Assembly: GCF_001427865.1 (NCBI RefSeq)
Contig: NZ_LMHH01000001.1
Coordinates: 1,550,001-1,614,000 of the forward strand
Source of the DNA: Altererythrobacter sp. Root672
Lineage (GTDB): Bacteria; Pseudomonadota; Alphaproteobacteria; Sphingomonadales; Sphingomonadaceae
Length of the DNA: 64,000 bases
Direction of reading: 5' to 3'
This document shows positions 36,428 to 45,722 of the stretch, piece after piece (the first letter of the stretch is position 1; each line of letters opens with the position of its first letter). The translations under genes were made by a program, and so were the position numbers. The notes beneath the pieces are model-generated. The model was not told where the DNA came from. It did no database searches and saw only the letters and a program-made list of their open reading frames with translations.

Positions 36428-39400
36428 TCAGAACAGCTTGCGCAGTTCGATCTCGAACGAGCGACCGATCGGATCGATCAGATAAGGCTGATATCGCAGC
36501 GGCACGGTGCCGTTGCTGTCCGTTACGTGCTGGCGAGTGTCGAACACGTTGTTCACCCCGAAGGTGATCCGGGTATTCTTGAGCAGCGGGACTTGCTCGA
36601 TCAGCGAGGTCCGCTGGTTGAGATCGGCGAACAGGCGCCAATTGACCGTGATGTAGTCGCCGAAGGACAAGTCGGTGCTGCCCGGCTGACCGGTACCGTC
36701 GATCTCCGAACTGCCGGTGTAGCGAGCGTTCACGTTGGTACCGAAGCCGGCATAGAACAGGCCACCATTGAACTGCGCCGAGTGCTTAGGGTTGCCGCCG
36801 CCGGAAAGCGCGTCGCCATCGAGCAGGTCGAGCAGCGGACCGCCGGGAGCGACCAGAACTTGGTTCTCGAGTTCGTGGGTATAGCTGAAGTTGACGAACC
36901 ACCGGCCGCGGCCATCGGCACTGCCGCCCGGTCCGCCAAAGCCGCCACCACCCGGGCCACCGGGGCCGCGCGGACCACCGCCACCTGGGCCACCAGGACC
37001 ACCCTGGGCTCCACCAGCACCACCCGGAGGGGGTCCGGCGAAGACGAAACCGCCCTGCCCCGGTCCACCCTGACCACCGGGACCACCTTGGCCGAAGTTG
37101 GCGCTGCAGAAACGCGTGCGCAGTTGCGCCACACGCTCGGGGTCGATCTTACCGTCAGGTCCCTTGAGCCGTTCGAGCATCTGCGGCGGAAGGGCCGCGA
37201 GTTGTTCCTCGGTGATCGCCGGAGGCGTTTCGCCGGGCTTGCCGCACATGCGCTCGCGCATTTCGGCAAAGCGTGCCGGATCGAACTGCTGGAAGTTGGC
37301 GTTGCAAATCCCGCCGCGAGCTTCGGCCCAGCGTTCGGCACTGATCGTGCCGTCGGGGTTCTTGAGGCGGTTGAGCAAGGGCTCCGGCAAGCCGGCCAGG
37401 TCTTCGGCGGTCGGTACTGCGTTCGCCATTTCGGGCGTGCAGAAGCGCGCACGGATTTGCTGGAACACTTGCGGATTGAACTGGCCCGGTCCTTGTCCCT
37501 GTGCACCCGGCGCGGCCTGCGGACCCGGCCCACCGGCTGGTCCCTGACCACCGTTGGCTGGCGCTCCGCCGCCCTGCGTTGCCTGGCGCATCATCGCGAA
37601 CGGATTGTTCGCCTGCGCCCGCGCCGCGTCTTGCGGCCGTGCCTTGCCGAACGGACCGGTCATGTTGAGACCGACCTGGATACGCTGCGACTTTTGCTGG
37701 GTGAACGTCACCGGGCGCTGGTCGATTGAGACGAGCTGACCGTTGGCGTCGCGAACCACGCGATCGGGAAAAGCCGCCTCGATCGGCGGCGTAAGCAGCG
37801 GGAACGACGAGGAGACGTCTTCGGAATTGTTCCGGAAGTATTCGACCGTCAGCCGCGACTGCTGGATCGCTGAGGTGAACTCCGGCAGTTGCCAGTTCAT
37901 GCTCACCCGCAGATCGCGCTGGGTCTGTGCCGGCAGATCGGGGTTGCCGCCAGTGGTCACAGTCGCGAGAACGGTTTCGCCGCGCGAAATATCGTAGACC
38001 GGGACGTTGAAGGTGGTGACTTCAGGTGCCCCAAGCTGGCCCAGCGACGGCGCCGCGTCGCGCCCGACATAGGTCACACCGAAGTTCAGCCTGCCAGTCA
38101 GGCCCCAGTTGAGCCCAGCGCTCCAGTCGGTCAGCGTGCCGAAGTCGGAAAGGTCGTCTACGCCGCCCGACAAGTTGATGGTGATATCGCCAAGCTCGGC
38201 GCCAAAATCGTCACGAGTACTGGTGATCGGAATGGCGACATTGACGCCGCCGTTGATATCGCCGCGGCTAAGCACCGTCTCGGGATCGACGTTGCGGGAG
38301 CTCTGGATCCGGGTCCAGTCGTAACCGGCGTCGAAAGTGACCGACACGTCGCCACCGGGCAGCGCAATCGGCCGCCCCATCGCCGTGAGCTTGCTGCTGG
38401 CACTGCTGGTTTGTGTGTCGGCCCGGTCGAAACCTGCCTCGGGCAAGTCGATGTCCGTATCGAGCGGCAGCGTGCCGGCCGCGACGTCAGCGACCAAGCC
38501 GGTGGTATCGGCGCGCCTTTGCGTCAGGCTGCGCGAGTTGACCCTGCTGCCGTCTGCCGTACCGGTGATCTGCCAGTCACCCAGCGTGCTGTTGACCGTT
38601 GCGCCAAGCGAATAGGTGTCGCTGCGTGAATCGACCGTCAGCGGATCGTCTTCATTGAACGTCCGAAGTTCGGTGTTTCCGATCGGATCGGTCAACAACA
38701 CCGAGTCCAGGCCCTGGTAACGCAGAGTGTCGTCACGCTCGAAAGTGGCGTTGACGCTCAGCGAGGTCGGGCCGTCACCAAGGCGTGAGGTGAAGTTGCC
38801 GGTCGCTTCGATGTTGGTCGAAGGAGCGACCAGGCTGCGATATAGCGCGGGGTCCGGATCGGTCGGCAGGGTGGGTTCGCTACCGGGAGTCTGTTCGACA
38901 TTGCGCTCGGCCTCGGTCAGTAGGCTGGAGTGCTCCCAGTCGAGATTGAAGTTGAGCCGGGACTGGCCGATCAGCCGGAGATAGGTGCCCTCGATCTCCT
39001 TGGTCGAATTGCCGCCTTCCCATGGCTGGCCGTACTGCAGTTCGACTTCGCGGCTCGAATAGTTCTTCTTGAGGATGAAGTTCACCACGCGCTGGTCGGG
39101 CGAGTAGCCGTAGCGCTGAGCAACCTCCTCGGGGAAGACTTCGACCTTTTCGATCGCCTCGGGTGGGTAGGAACGGAGTTCGCGGAAGCTGGAAATGCGC
39201 ACCCCGTTGACGAGCATGACCGGGAAGCCGCCGCCACGGCCACTGCCGCTGGTGACCTGCGAGCTCAGCGCCTGGATCAGTTCCTGGATCGAGCTAGCGC
39301 CGTATGCGGCAATGTCTTCGGTATTGAGTTCGAGGATCGGCGGCTGGGCTGCATCGACCTGGCCCGCCAGGCGAGTGGCAATGACCAGGATCTCGTCATC

Positions 39401-39559
39401 GCTTGCAACTGGGTCTGCCGGGGACGCTGGAGGCTGCTGGGCGGCCGCGGCAGGCGCTTGGGCGGCGGCGCTATCGTCCTGCGCCGTGGCGAGATGCGGA
39501 ACCGCCAGGCTGAGTGCAGTAGCAAGGGCAAGAAGACTGGTCGAAGACGAGATACGCAA
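36428..39559 (-). CDS. TonB-dependent-receptor-like outer-membrane protein with Cys repeats and Gly/Pro-rich insert
   Basis: 1043 residues. It has a signal peptide (cleavage after ATAQ, about 27), an Ala/Pro-rich spacer, then a plug domain (DDEILVIATRLAGQ, VMLVNGVRISSFRELRSYPPEAIEKVEVFPEEVAQRYGY) and barrel strands ending in ..RSFEIELRKLF with terminal Phe. Between about 650 and 880 the barrel is broken by an insert. It holds two copies of a roughly 50-residue unit, each bounded by Cys (RARFC...RGGIC and RERMC...RTRFC) with a shared LP..ML.RLK.PDG.I...R core, then about 70 residues of Gly/Pro-rich sequence. No ligand can be assigned. Confidence 0.8.
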   Translation of the reverse strand: MRISSSTSLLALATALSLAVPHLATAQDDSAAAQAPAAAAQQPPASPADPVASDDEILVIATRLAGQVDAAQPPILELNTEDIAAYGASSIQELIQALSSQVTSGSGRGGGFPVMLVNGVRISSFRELRSYPPEAIEKVEVFPEEVAQRYGYSPDQRVVNFILKKNYSSREVELQYGQPWEGGNSTKEIEGTYLRLIGQSRLNFNLDWEHSSLLTEAERNVEQTPGSEPTLPTDPDPALYRSLVAPSTNIEATGNFTSRLGDGPTSLSVNATFERDDTLRYQGLDSVLLTDPIGNTELRTFNEDDPLTVDSRSDTYSLGATVNSTLGDWQITGTADGSRVNSRSLTQRRADTTGLVADVAAGTLPLDTDIDLPEAGFDRADTQTSSASSKLTAMGRPIALPGGDVSVTFDAGYDWTRIQSSRNVDPETVLSRGDINGGVNVAIPITSTRDDFGAELGDITINLSGGVDDLSDFGTLTDWSAGLNWGLTGRLNFGVTYVGRDAAPSLGQLGAPEVTTFNVPVYDISRGETVLATVTTGGNPDLPAQTQRDLRVSMNWQLPEFTSAIQQSRLTVEYFRNNSEDVSSSFPLLTPPIEAAFPDRVVRDANGQLVSIDQRPVTFTQQKSQRIQVGLNMTGPFGKARPQDAARAQANNPFAMMRQATQGGGAPANGGQGPAGGPGPQAAPGAQGQGPGQFNPQVFQQIRARFCTPEMANAVPTAEDLAGLPEPLLNRLKNPDGTISAERWAEARGGICNANFQQFDPARFAEMRERMCGKPGETPPAITEEQLAALPPQMLERLKGPDGKIDPERVAQLRTRFCSANFGQGGPGGQGGPGQGGFVFAGPPPGGAGGAQGGPGGPGGGGPRGPGGPGGGGFGGPGGSADGRGRWFVNFSYTHELENQVLVAPGGPLLDLLDGDALSGGGNPKHSAQFNGGLFYAGFGTNVNARYTGSSEIDGTGQPGSTDLSFGDYITVNWRLFADLNQRTSLIEQVPLLKNTRITFGVNNVFDTRQHVTDSNGTVPLRYQPYLIDPIGRSFEIELRKLF

Positions 39560-39784
39560 AGGGGGGCTTCCTCAATATGTTCTAAATTCAGCGCCGACTT
39601 CGGCTCCTTGCTGCGCTGCGGAAAGGACGCAAGCCGCGAAGGGTAATAAAATGTCGCAGATGTATCTGGCCTGTCAGGATGCGCACTGCTGAAGCCGGCG
39701 CTTCCCTTTTTCCGCCTTGCCCGCTATGGCGCGCGCCCAAGGCGAAAGCCTGTCACATTCACTTGAAATGGAAACAGATACTGC

Positions 39785-40030
39785 ATGGCAAAAGAAGAAC
39801 TCCTCGAAATGCGCGGCAAGGTGGTGGAACTGCTGCCGAACGCGATGTTCCGGGTAGAGCTCGAAAACGGCCATGAAGTGCTCGGCCACACGGCCGGAAG
39901 GATGCGCAAGAACCGCATCCGCGTGCTGGTGGGTGACGAGGTGCTGTGCGAACTCACCCCGTATGACCTGACCAAGGCCCGCATTACCTACCGGTTCATG
40001 CCCGGCCGGGGCGGCCCGGGCCCGCAGTAA
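39785..40030 (+). CDS. infA: Translation initiation factor IF-1
   Basis: 81 residues, a single S1/OB fold: [53 protein letters not shown]. The C-terminal PGRGGPGPQ extension makes it slightly longer than the enteric form. It opens the plus-strand run infA-maf-RNase-yacG-tRNA-Phe and is divergent from the TonB-like gene. The 225 bases between them show no clear regulatory site. Confidence 0.96.
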   Translation: MAKEELLEMRGKVVELLPNAMFRVELENGHEVLGHTAGRMRKNRIRVLVGDEVLCELTPYDLTKARITYRFMPGRGGPGPQ

Positions 40031-40042
40031 AGCGCGGCGGGC

Positions 40043-40621
40043 GTGTCCACGCCCCCATCTCTCGTCCTTGCTTCGGCAAGTCCGCGGCGGCGTGAGCTGT
40101 TGGCGCGGCTCGGCATCGAGCCGGCGCAAGTCGTGCCTGCAGACATCGACGAGACGCCGCTGCCTCGCGAGATTCCACGGAACTATGCGGTCAGAGTGGC
40201 GCGCGAGAAAGCCGTCGCCGCAGCCAGTTCGGATCACCACGTGCTCGCTGGCGACACGGTCGTCGCGCTCGGTCGAAGGATCTTGCCGAAAGCCGATGAC
40301 GAAGCCACGGCTCGCCGCTGCCTCGAGCTTCTTTCCGGCAGGCGCCACCGCGTGCTGTCCGCCATCGCCCTGCGTTCGCCCGACGGCACCTTGCGAGAGC
40401 GGCTGAGCGAAACGGTCGTCCGTTTCAAGAACTTGTCCGCTGCCGAAATCGACGCCTACATCGAAGGGGGCGAGTGGCACGGCAAGGCCGGGGGCTATGC
40501 CATCCAGGGCAGCGCTGAAGGCCTGATCGCGTGGATCGGCGGTAGCCACTCGGGCGTCGTCGGCCTGCCGCTGTTCGAAACGCGAGCGCTGCTCAAATCC
40601 GCTGGGTTCGCTCTTGGCTGA
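40043..40621 (+). CDS. maf: Maf family nucleotide pyrophosphatase
   Basis: 192 residues from GTG 40043, 12 bases after infA. PSLVLASASPRRRELLARLGI is the family signature, DETPLPREIPRNYAVRVAREKA the second and VLAGDTVVALG the metal site. Maf proteins hydrolyse non-canonical or regulatory nucleotides and delay division when overexpressed. Its end overlaps the RNase gene by eight bases. Confidence 0.92.
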   Translation: MSTPPSLVLASASPRRRELLARLGIEPAQVVPADIDETPLPREIPRNYAVRVAREKAVAAASSDHHVLAGDTVVALGRRILPKADDEATARRCLELLSGRRHRVLSAIALRSPDGTLRERLSETVVRFKNLSAAEIDAYIEGGEWHGKAGGYAIQGSAEGLIAWIGGSHSGVVGLPLFETRALLKSAGFALG

Positions 40622-41588
40622 GTGGCTCATCGAGGAAGGGATCGGCGAGCATCGTGCGATCCAGCTCGATGGAGACCACATCGTCGCGGCGCGGATCGAT
40701 TGGCCCGGAGAGCTGGCAGCTGGCCTTGTGCAAGATGCGGTCCTGATCTCGCGCTCCGCAGGGAGCCGGCGGGGTACGGCGCGTTTTACGAATGGCGAGG
40801 AAGCGCTGGTCGACAAGCTGCCTTCCGCAGCCAGCGAAGGCAGCTCGATCCGACTGGAAGTGACGCGCCCGGCCATTGGCGAGCGTAGGCGCCGCAAGCT
40901 GGCGCACGCAAAGCCGACCGACGCCTCGTGCCGACCTGCCCCGACTCTCGCCGAACAATTGCGAAACGAGGGCCACCAAGCACGCGTTGTGCACGAATTT
41001 CCCGCTGGAGATGGATCGGAATTGTTGGCCGAAGCCTTCGAGGCTGAAGTCGCATTTCCAGGCGGCGCTCTGCAGTTCAGCCCTACGCCAGCGTTGCTCC
41101 TGATCGACGTCGATGGGACACTCGAACCCAAGGCGCTAGCGTTGGCCGCGGTCCAACCCTTGGCGGATGCGCTGCGTCGGTTCGACTTGGGCGGCTCGAT
41201 CGGAATCGACTTCCCCACCTTGGCGGAAAAGGCAGACCGCCGTGCGGTGGACGACGCACTTGCCGGAGCGCTCGCGGGATGGCCGCACGAGCGCACCGCG
41301 ATGAACGGCTTCGGATTCGTCCAGTTGGTAGCTCGGCAAGAACGGCTATCGCTGCTCCATAGGGCAACCTTTCAACGTGCTGGCCTCGCCGCACGCTCGC
41401 TCTTGCGCCGCGCGGAGCGTCTGCAGGGTGCGGGAGCCGTCCTACTCTCGGGTCACCCGGCGCTGGAAGCGCAGCTCAAACCCGAGTGGCTTGCCGAGCT
41501 CGCTCGCCGGACAGGGCGCGAGGTTCGTTGGGAAGCTAATCCCACTCTTGCCATCGCGGCCCCGCAAGCCCAACTCGTGCCGCGATGA
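40614..41588 (+). CDS. Short RNase E/G-like protein
   Basis: 324 residues from TTG 40614, overlapping maf. It is much shorter than RNase E or G. The catalytic core is recognisable: LLIDVDGTLEPKALALAAVQPLADALRRFDLGGSIGIDF keeps the two metal-binding Asp positions (Asp165 and Asp199), but the Asn of the usual DVN motif is Asp here (Asp167). No Zn-link Cys pair and no arginine-rich tail is present; a degenerate S1-like part may occupy 20-95. Between maf and yacG this is a standard Sphingomonadales neighbourhood. Nuclease activity is likely but not certain. Confidence 0.78.
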   Translation: MAEWLIEEGIGEHRAIQLDGDHIVAARIDWPGELAAGLVQDAVLISRSAGSRRGTARFTNGEEALVDKLPSAASEGSSIRLEVTRPAIGERRRRKLAHAKPTDASCRPAPTLAEQLRNEGHQARVVHEFPAGDGSELLAEAFEAEVAFPGGALQFSPTPALLLIDVDGTLEPKALALAAVQPLADALRRFDLGGSIGIDFPTLAEKADRRAVDDALAGALAGWPHERTAMNGFGFVQLVARQERLSLLHRATFQRAGLAARSLLRRAERLQGAGAVLLSGHPALEAQLKPEWLAELARRTGREVRWEANPTLAIAAPQAQLVPR

Positions 41589-41749
41589 CCAACCGTCCCT
41601 GCCCGATCTGCCGCAAAGCGCGATCCGAAGAATTCGCGCCCTTCTGCTCTAGCCGCTGTCGCGACCGCGACCTCGCGCAATGGTTCAACGATGGCTACAC
41701 CGTGCCCGGCCCGCCTGCTGATCCGGAAGACATTGCCAAGGGTGAATGA
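41585..41749 (+). CDS. yacG: DNA gyrase inhibitor YacG (zinc protein)
   Basis: 54 residues. CPIC at 6-9 and CSSRC at 21-25 give the four zinc ligands (Cys6, Cys9, Cys21, Cys25). The tail DRDLAQWFNDGYTVPG is the family gyrase-contact segment. It overlaps the RNase gene by four bases (ATGA). Confidence 0.92.
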   Translation: MTNRPCPICRKARSEEFAPFCSSRCRDRDLAQWFNDGYTVPGPPADPEDIAKGE

Positions 41750-41834
41750 AGCCTCTTGCAAAGGTCGCGCCCCTTCGTCATAGGCGCGCACTCCAACCGC
41801 CGGACCGCTGATATGAAGCCGCGTCCGAGTGTAT

Positions 41835-41910
41835 GCCCGGGTAGCTCAGTTGGTAGAGCATGCGACTGAAAATCGCAGTGTCGGCGGTTCGACTCCGTCC
41901 CCGGGCACCA
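41835..41910 (+). tRNA. tRNA-Phe (anticodon GAA)
   Basis: 76 bases beginning GCCCGGGTAGCTCAGTTGG and ending with an encoded CCA. The acceptor stem GCCCGGG pairs with CCCGGGC, the anticodon loop reads CTGAAAA with anticodon GAA, and the T arm has GGTTCGACTCC. It lies 85 bases after yacG. Confidence 0.97.
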
Positions 41911-41985
41911 CATCCAACAAGTTGAAGCAGTGCGACTGAGCAGCCCGCCTGACAGGCCCGCGCGTTCTTTTGGCGCGCTTCGCGC

Positions 41986-42001
41986 TCAGGGTAAATCCGT
42001 C
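41986..42001 (+). promoter_or_regulatory. Shared dyad, site a (upstream of the barrel/phosphatase unit)
   Basis: TCAGGGTAAATCCGTC, 86 bases before the ATG at 42088. It matches the element found before all seven inferred transcription units between here and 53.3 kb (consensus about nnnGGGTAAAYCCYGA). A hairpin-capable leader CCCGG...CCGGG follows at about 42019-42036. Confidence 0.55.
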
Positions 42002-42087
42002 TCAAGACAAGGAATTAACCCGGTATGTGAGCCGGGAGGGCTCTCCTAACCCGGTCACGATCCGTTCGTGAACGATGAGGTAGCCCC

Positions 42088-43089
42088 ATGCGCCAAGCCC
42101 TGAGCCAAATGGCAAGACGGTGCGCCGGGCCGGCTTTCGTAGCCACCGCCGTGGCCCTGTCGACCCCCGCCGCTGCCTCCGAAGGGGGGGCCAGCTTCTA
42201 CCTGCTCGGATCGGGTGGTCCTGAGGCGGCGGTGCTGCCGCCGGTCGAGGGCGTGTTCCTGGACAACACGATGTACTTCTATAGCGGCGAAGCGAGCGTC
42301 GACCGCGAGTTCGTTATCGGCGGCAACGTAGTGGCCGGTATCAACGCCGACATCTTCGCCAACTTCACCACCCTGCTGTGGGTGCCCAGCACCGACGTTC
42401 TCGGCGGCACCCTGGCATTGGGGACGGCCCTGCCCATCGGCCGTCCTGCAGTAGACGCCTCCGTCGTCCTGACCGGCCCTCGCGGCAACCAGGTTTCCGT
42501 CAACCGCGAAGACTCGGCTTGGGTCATCGGCGACCCGGTGGCGACGGCCGCTCTCGCCTGGAACCTGGACAAGGAAACGCACCTCCAGTTCGGCACCATG
42601 GTGAACATCCCGATCGGCCAGTACCGCGAGGACCAGTTGGCCAATCTTTCGTTCCACCGCTGGATCGTCGACGCCTCGCTGGCGGCCACCTGGCATAACG
42701 AGGCGGGATGGGATCTCTCGACGAAGACCGGGATCACCTTCAACGGCACCAACAATTTCACCGACTACAACACTGGCACCGAACTCCACTGGGAAGCCTC
42801 GGTCGAGAAGACGCTGTCGAAGCAAGTCTCGCTCGGTCTCCAGGCCTACCACTACCAGCAGATCAGCGGCGACAGCGGAACCGGCGCCGTGCTCGGCCCC
42901 AACAAGGGCGAGGTTTCGGCGGTCGGCGTCACAGGAGCCTACAACTTCGTGCTCGGCAAGACGCCAGTAACCGCCCGGGTCCGCGTGTTCGAGGAATTCA
43001 ACACCACCCGCCGGCTCGATGGTACGGCCGTGTTCTTCTCCTTGACCCTCCCCATTTCGATGAAGCTTCCGCCTGGAGCAGGAGGATAA
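42088..43089 (+). CDS. Outer-membrane barrel protein, phenol-degradation MetA-like (SphA type)
   Basis: 333 residues with a signal peptide ending near AAAS (about 32). The rest alternates as amphipathic strands: EGGASFYLLGSGGPEAAVLPPVEGVFLDNTMYFYSG at the start, GLQAYHYQQISGDSG in the middle and a final GTAVFFSLTLPISMKL. This pattern fits the PF13557 family of outer-membrane proteins seen near aromatic-compound genes; the role is probably solute passage. AGG precedes the ATG. The acid phosphatase gene follows by three bases. Confidence 0.72.
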   Translation: MRQALSQMARRCAGPAFVATAVALSTPAAASEGGASFYLLGSGGPEAAVLPPVEGVFLDNTMYFYSGEASVDREFVIGGNVVAGINADIFANFTTLLWVPSTDVLGGTLALGTALPIGRPAVDASVVLTGPRGNQVSVNREDSAWVIGDPVATAALAWNLDKETHLQFGTMVNIPIGQYREDQLANLSFHRWIVDASLAATWHNEAGWDLSTKTGITFNGTNNFTDYNTGTELHWEASVEKTLSKQVSLGLQAYHYQQISGDSGTGAVLGPNKGEVSAVGVTGAYNFVLGKTPVTARVRVFEEFNTTRRLDGTAVFFSLTLPISMKLPPGAGG

Positions 43090-43092
43090 GTC

Positions 43093-43926
43093 GTGAACGA
43101 GCGAACTCTACGTCTGGCCGTAGCCGCGGCCTGCGCCGCCTGCGTTGCCCTCGGCGCTTGGTCGGCTACCGAAGTGGTTGCGCAAGGCCCTCAGGACGCG
43201 AGCGCGGCGATCGCCCAGCTTCCTCCCGGCTACCTGCCCCGCGAAGCCCTGCCGGACAGCCTGGCGCTGCTTCCCCCGCCTCCGGCTGCCGACTCTGCCG
43301 CGATGGAGCGGGACGAACAAGCGCGCCAAGCTACGATCCCGGTCCGTAACACGCCCCGCTGGGCCCTCGCGGCTTCGGACGCCGACCTCAAGTTTCCTCA
43401 CGCAGGCAGCTTGTTCTCCTGCGCCGCCGGTATCCCGATCAGCCCCGAAACTACCCCCAAGCTCTACGCACTGCTCGGTCGGATGCTGATCGATGTCGGC
43501 CTGTCGACCTACAAAGCCAAGACGCACTACAACCGGACCCGACCCTTCGTTACGCATAACGAAGGCACCTGCTATCCGCCCGATGAAGAGCTGCTGCGGC
43601 ACGACGGCTCCTATCCCTCGGGCCACAGCGCCGCCGGATGGGGATGGGCCCTGGTGCTCGCCGAGTTGGTCCCCGACAGGGCAGATGCGATCCTCCAACG
43701 AGGCCGCGATTTCGGGCAGAGCCGGGTGATCTGCGACGCGCACTGGCAAAGCGATGTCGATGCGGGCCGAGTGATCGCCTCCGGCACCGTCGCGCGCCTC
43801 CACGCGGACCCCGGCTTCCAGGCGGACCTGGCGGCGGTACGTCAGGAGATCGCCGGTCTCTCCCCTGTCGCTCAGGCCAGCGCCCAATGCGAAGCGGAAA
43901 GCGCTGCCCTCTCAGCCCAGTCCTGA
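43093..43926 (+). CDS. Class A non-specific acid phosphatase (PAP2 superfamily)
   Basis: 277 residues from GTG 43093, with an N-terminal export signal (about 1-31). The three PAP2 motifs are complete: K143-x6-R150-P151 (KTHYNRTRP), PSGH at 175-178, and SRVICDAHWQSD at 210-221 with His217 and Asp221. The protein should be periplasmic and hydrolyse phosphomonoesters. Its 3' end overlaps the convergent formylglycine-enzyme gene by 15 bases. Confidence 0.9.
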   Translation: MNERTLRLAVAAACAACVALGAWSATEVVAQGPQDASAAIAQLPPGYLPREALPDSLALLPPPPAADSAAMERDEQARQATIPVRNTPRWALAASDADLKFPHAGSLFSCAAGIPISPETTPKLYALLGRMLIDVGLSTYKAKTHYNRTRPFVTHNEGTCYPPDEELLRHDGSYPSGHSAAGWGWALVLAELVPDRADAILQRGRDFGQSRVICDAHWQSDVDAGRVIASGTVARLHADPGFQADLAAVRQEIAGLSPVAQASAQCEAESAALSAQS

Positions 43927-44898
43927 GGCTTCCTTCCCGCCCCGCCTGACGCAGCGGAAGCCGATGTGGCTGGTCGAGGTGTCGATCGGATGGGGATGCC
44001 GTGCAGGAGGCCGATAGCGGCGGCAGTAGTTGGGCGCGCAGAGGTGCGATCCTCCCTTCACGACCTTCCGCGCGATGCGGGCAGTGTCGCCGGGATCGTG
44101 GCTGGCCTCCTCTTCCCCGCCGCGGGGGTTGCTGGGGATGCAGCAAGGCTTGCTCGTCGGCGAAGAGTGACGGGCGATGTACCAGTCGTCGGTCCATTCC
44201 CAGGTGTTGCCGATCATGTCGGACAGGCCGAAGCCGTTCGGCGGGAAGCTGCCAACCGGCGAGGTTCGCGCGAAGCCATCCCGCTCGGCGTTCTCCCATG
44301 GGAAGGAGCCCTGCCAGACATTGGCGCGATGCTCGCCGTTCGGTTCGAGTTCGTCGCCCCACGCGAATTCCGCATCCTCGGTGCCACCCCAGGCAGCGTA
44401 TTCCCACTCGGCCTCGGTCGGCAGGTCCTTCCCCGCCCACTTGGCGTAAGCCAGCGCGTCCGAGTGGCTCACGTGAACCACCGGGTGGTCCATGATGGCG
44501 TCGATGCTGCTGCCCAGCCCCTGAGGGTGGCGCCAGTCGGCGTCGAACATGAACGACCACCAGTTGTACCAGTTCGAAAGGTCCACCGGCCCCGGCGGTT
44601 GCACGAAGACCAGCGAGCCGGCCTTGCACATCTCCGGCAAGGCGCCGGGGTAATCCTTGGGATCGGGCGCGATCTCAGCGGTCGTCACATGGCCGGTCTC
44701 TTCGACGAACGCCGCGAATTGACGATTGGTGACAGGCAGCCTGTCGATCCAGAAGCCGTCTACTTTCGCCAGGTGGACCGGTGCTTCCTCAGGATAGTGG
44801 TTGTCCGATCCCATCTTGAATACGCCGCCGTCGAGCCAGACCATGTCCTCGGTCTCGGCCTCGGTGGCAGACGTTTTCCTGGGTTGATGAGCCGTCAT
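43912..44898 (-). CDS. Formylglycine-generating-enzyme-like protein (SUMF1 family)
   Basis: 328 residues from ATG 44898. The family core is clear: MVWLDGGVFKMGSDNHYPEEAP, FWIDRLPVTNRQFAAFVEETGH, LPTEAEWEYAAWGG, GLSDMIGNTWEWTDDWY. The catalytic region GGSHLCAPNYCRRYRPPAR has both copper-site Cys (287 and 292), as in genuine FGE that oxidises sulfatase Cys to formylglycine. No sulfatase gene is in the window. No signal peptide is evident. It is the last gene of a four-gene minus-strand unit. Confidence 0.87.
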   Translation of the reverse strand: MTAHQPRKTSATEAETEDMVWLDGGVFKMGSDNHYPEEAPVHLAKVDGFWIDRLPVTNRQFAAFVEETGHVTTAEIAPDPKDYPGALPEMCKAGSLVFVQPPGPVDLSNWYNWWSFMFDADWRHPQGLGSSIDAIMDHPVVHVSHSDALAYAKWAGKDLPTEAEWEYAAWGGTEDAEFAWGDELEPNGEHRANVWQGSFPWENAERDGFARTSPVGSFPPNGFGLSDMIGNTWEWTDDWYIARHSSPTSKPCCIPSNPRGGEEEASHDPGDTARIARKVVKGGSHLCAPNYCRRYRPPARHPHPIDTSTSHIGFRCVRRGGKEASGLG

Positions 44899-44910
44899 GC
44901 TGGGCAAGTC

Positions 44911-45720
44911 CTATTTGAAAAGGAAAGTGGTGATGAGCCGCACGCCAAACTCGGGTCCGCCCTCAGGCTTCTCGACGTAATAGCGAAGGCCCGCGCCGAC
45001 ACTGATCGGCTGCTTGCCGATGTGCGTGAGCTGGGCGGCCGACAGGATTACGGGAACCGTCCACTGGTCCGCTTTCCAGTCGTAAGTCGCTTCTGACGCG
45101 AGGCTGATCGTCATCGCCGTCGCGGTCGTGTGGCTGATGAAAGGCTGGATGAAAGTCGAACTGACATCCGCACGGGTGTCGTCCCCAGCGATCGACCAGA
45201 TGTGGTTTGCGAGCACGCCGATCGTGTTATGGCCGGCTTGTTTCAGCACGATTGCGGTGGGCCCTGCCCCCCACTTCTCGCCCCCCAGCGCGCTGTTGGT
45301 GCCGGTGGGATAAAGGACCGCTGGACCTACGCCCCAGATGATCCCGCCAGACTTGGGCGAAAAGAAGAAGCTCTGCAGCGTGTCGCCGAGGCCGAACTGG
45401 CTTGAGGCTGGCTCGACCACGTCCTGCTGGTGGATGATCGGCACGATCGTGCGGATGATCACATTCCAGTCCTCGCCCAGTCCGACGGGGACGACCGGCT
45501 GAATGTTCATCGTACTCCTGACGCCGTCGCTCACCCCCAGCCCGCCGTCGACGTTGAACTGGAACGGCAGGCTGATCATGCTGGAGATGGGATTGGCGAG
45601 GTCCTTCGCCAGTTGCTGCGCATCGTCAGCCGGTGCCGGCTCGTCCTGAGCAGCGCCAGGGACCGCGAACAGCAAGGCAAGGGCGGCGAACGGTAGGATG
45701 AATTGGCTGGTCGACGTCAT
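44911..45720 (-). CDS. Outer-membrane barrel/transporter protein (PF13557-like)
   Basis: 269 residues from ATG 45720 with a signal peptide ending GAAQ (about 25). Strand-rich mature part: SLPFQFNVDGGLGVSDGVRSTMNIQPVVPVGLGEDWNVIIRTIVP and a terminal EFGVRLITTFLFK. It is distantly like the barrel at 42088. It lies 12 bases before the FGE-like gene and two bases after DUF1622, in one transcription unit. Confidence 0.7.
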   Translation of the reverse strand: MTSTSQFILPFAALALLFAVPGAAQDEPAPADDAQQLAKDLANPISSMISLPFQFNVDGGLGVSDGVRSTMNIQPVVPVGLGEDWNVIIRTIVPIIHQQDVVEPASSQFGLGDTLQSFFFSPKSGGIIWGVGPAVLYPTGTNSALGGEKWGAGPTAIVLKQAGHNTIGVLANHIWSIAGDDTRADVSSTFIQPFISHTTATAMTISLASEATYDWKADQWTVPVILSAAQLTHIGKQPISVGAGLRYYVEKPEGGPEFGVRLITTFLFK

Positions 45721-45722
45721 GC

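Noticed and set aside
39651-39692. A 13-codon frame (MSQMYLACQDAHC) upstream of infA.
   Set aside because: Too short to support without homologues or a ribosome-binding site.
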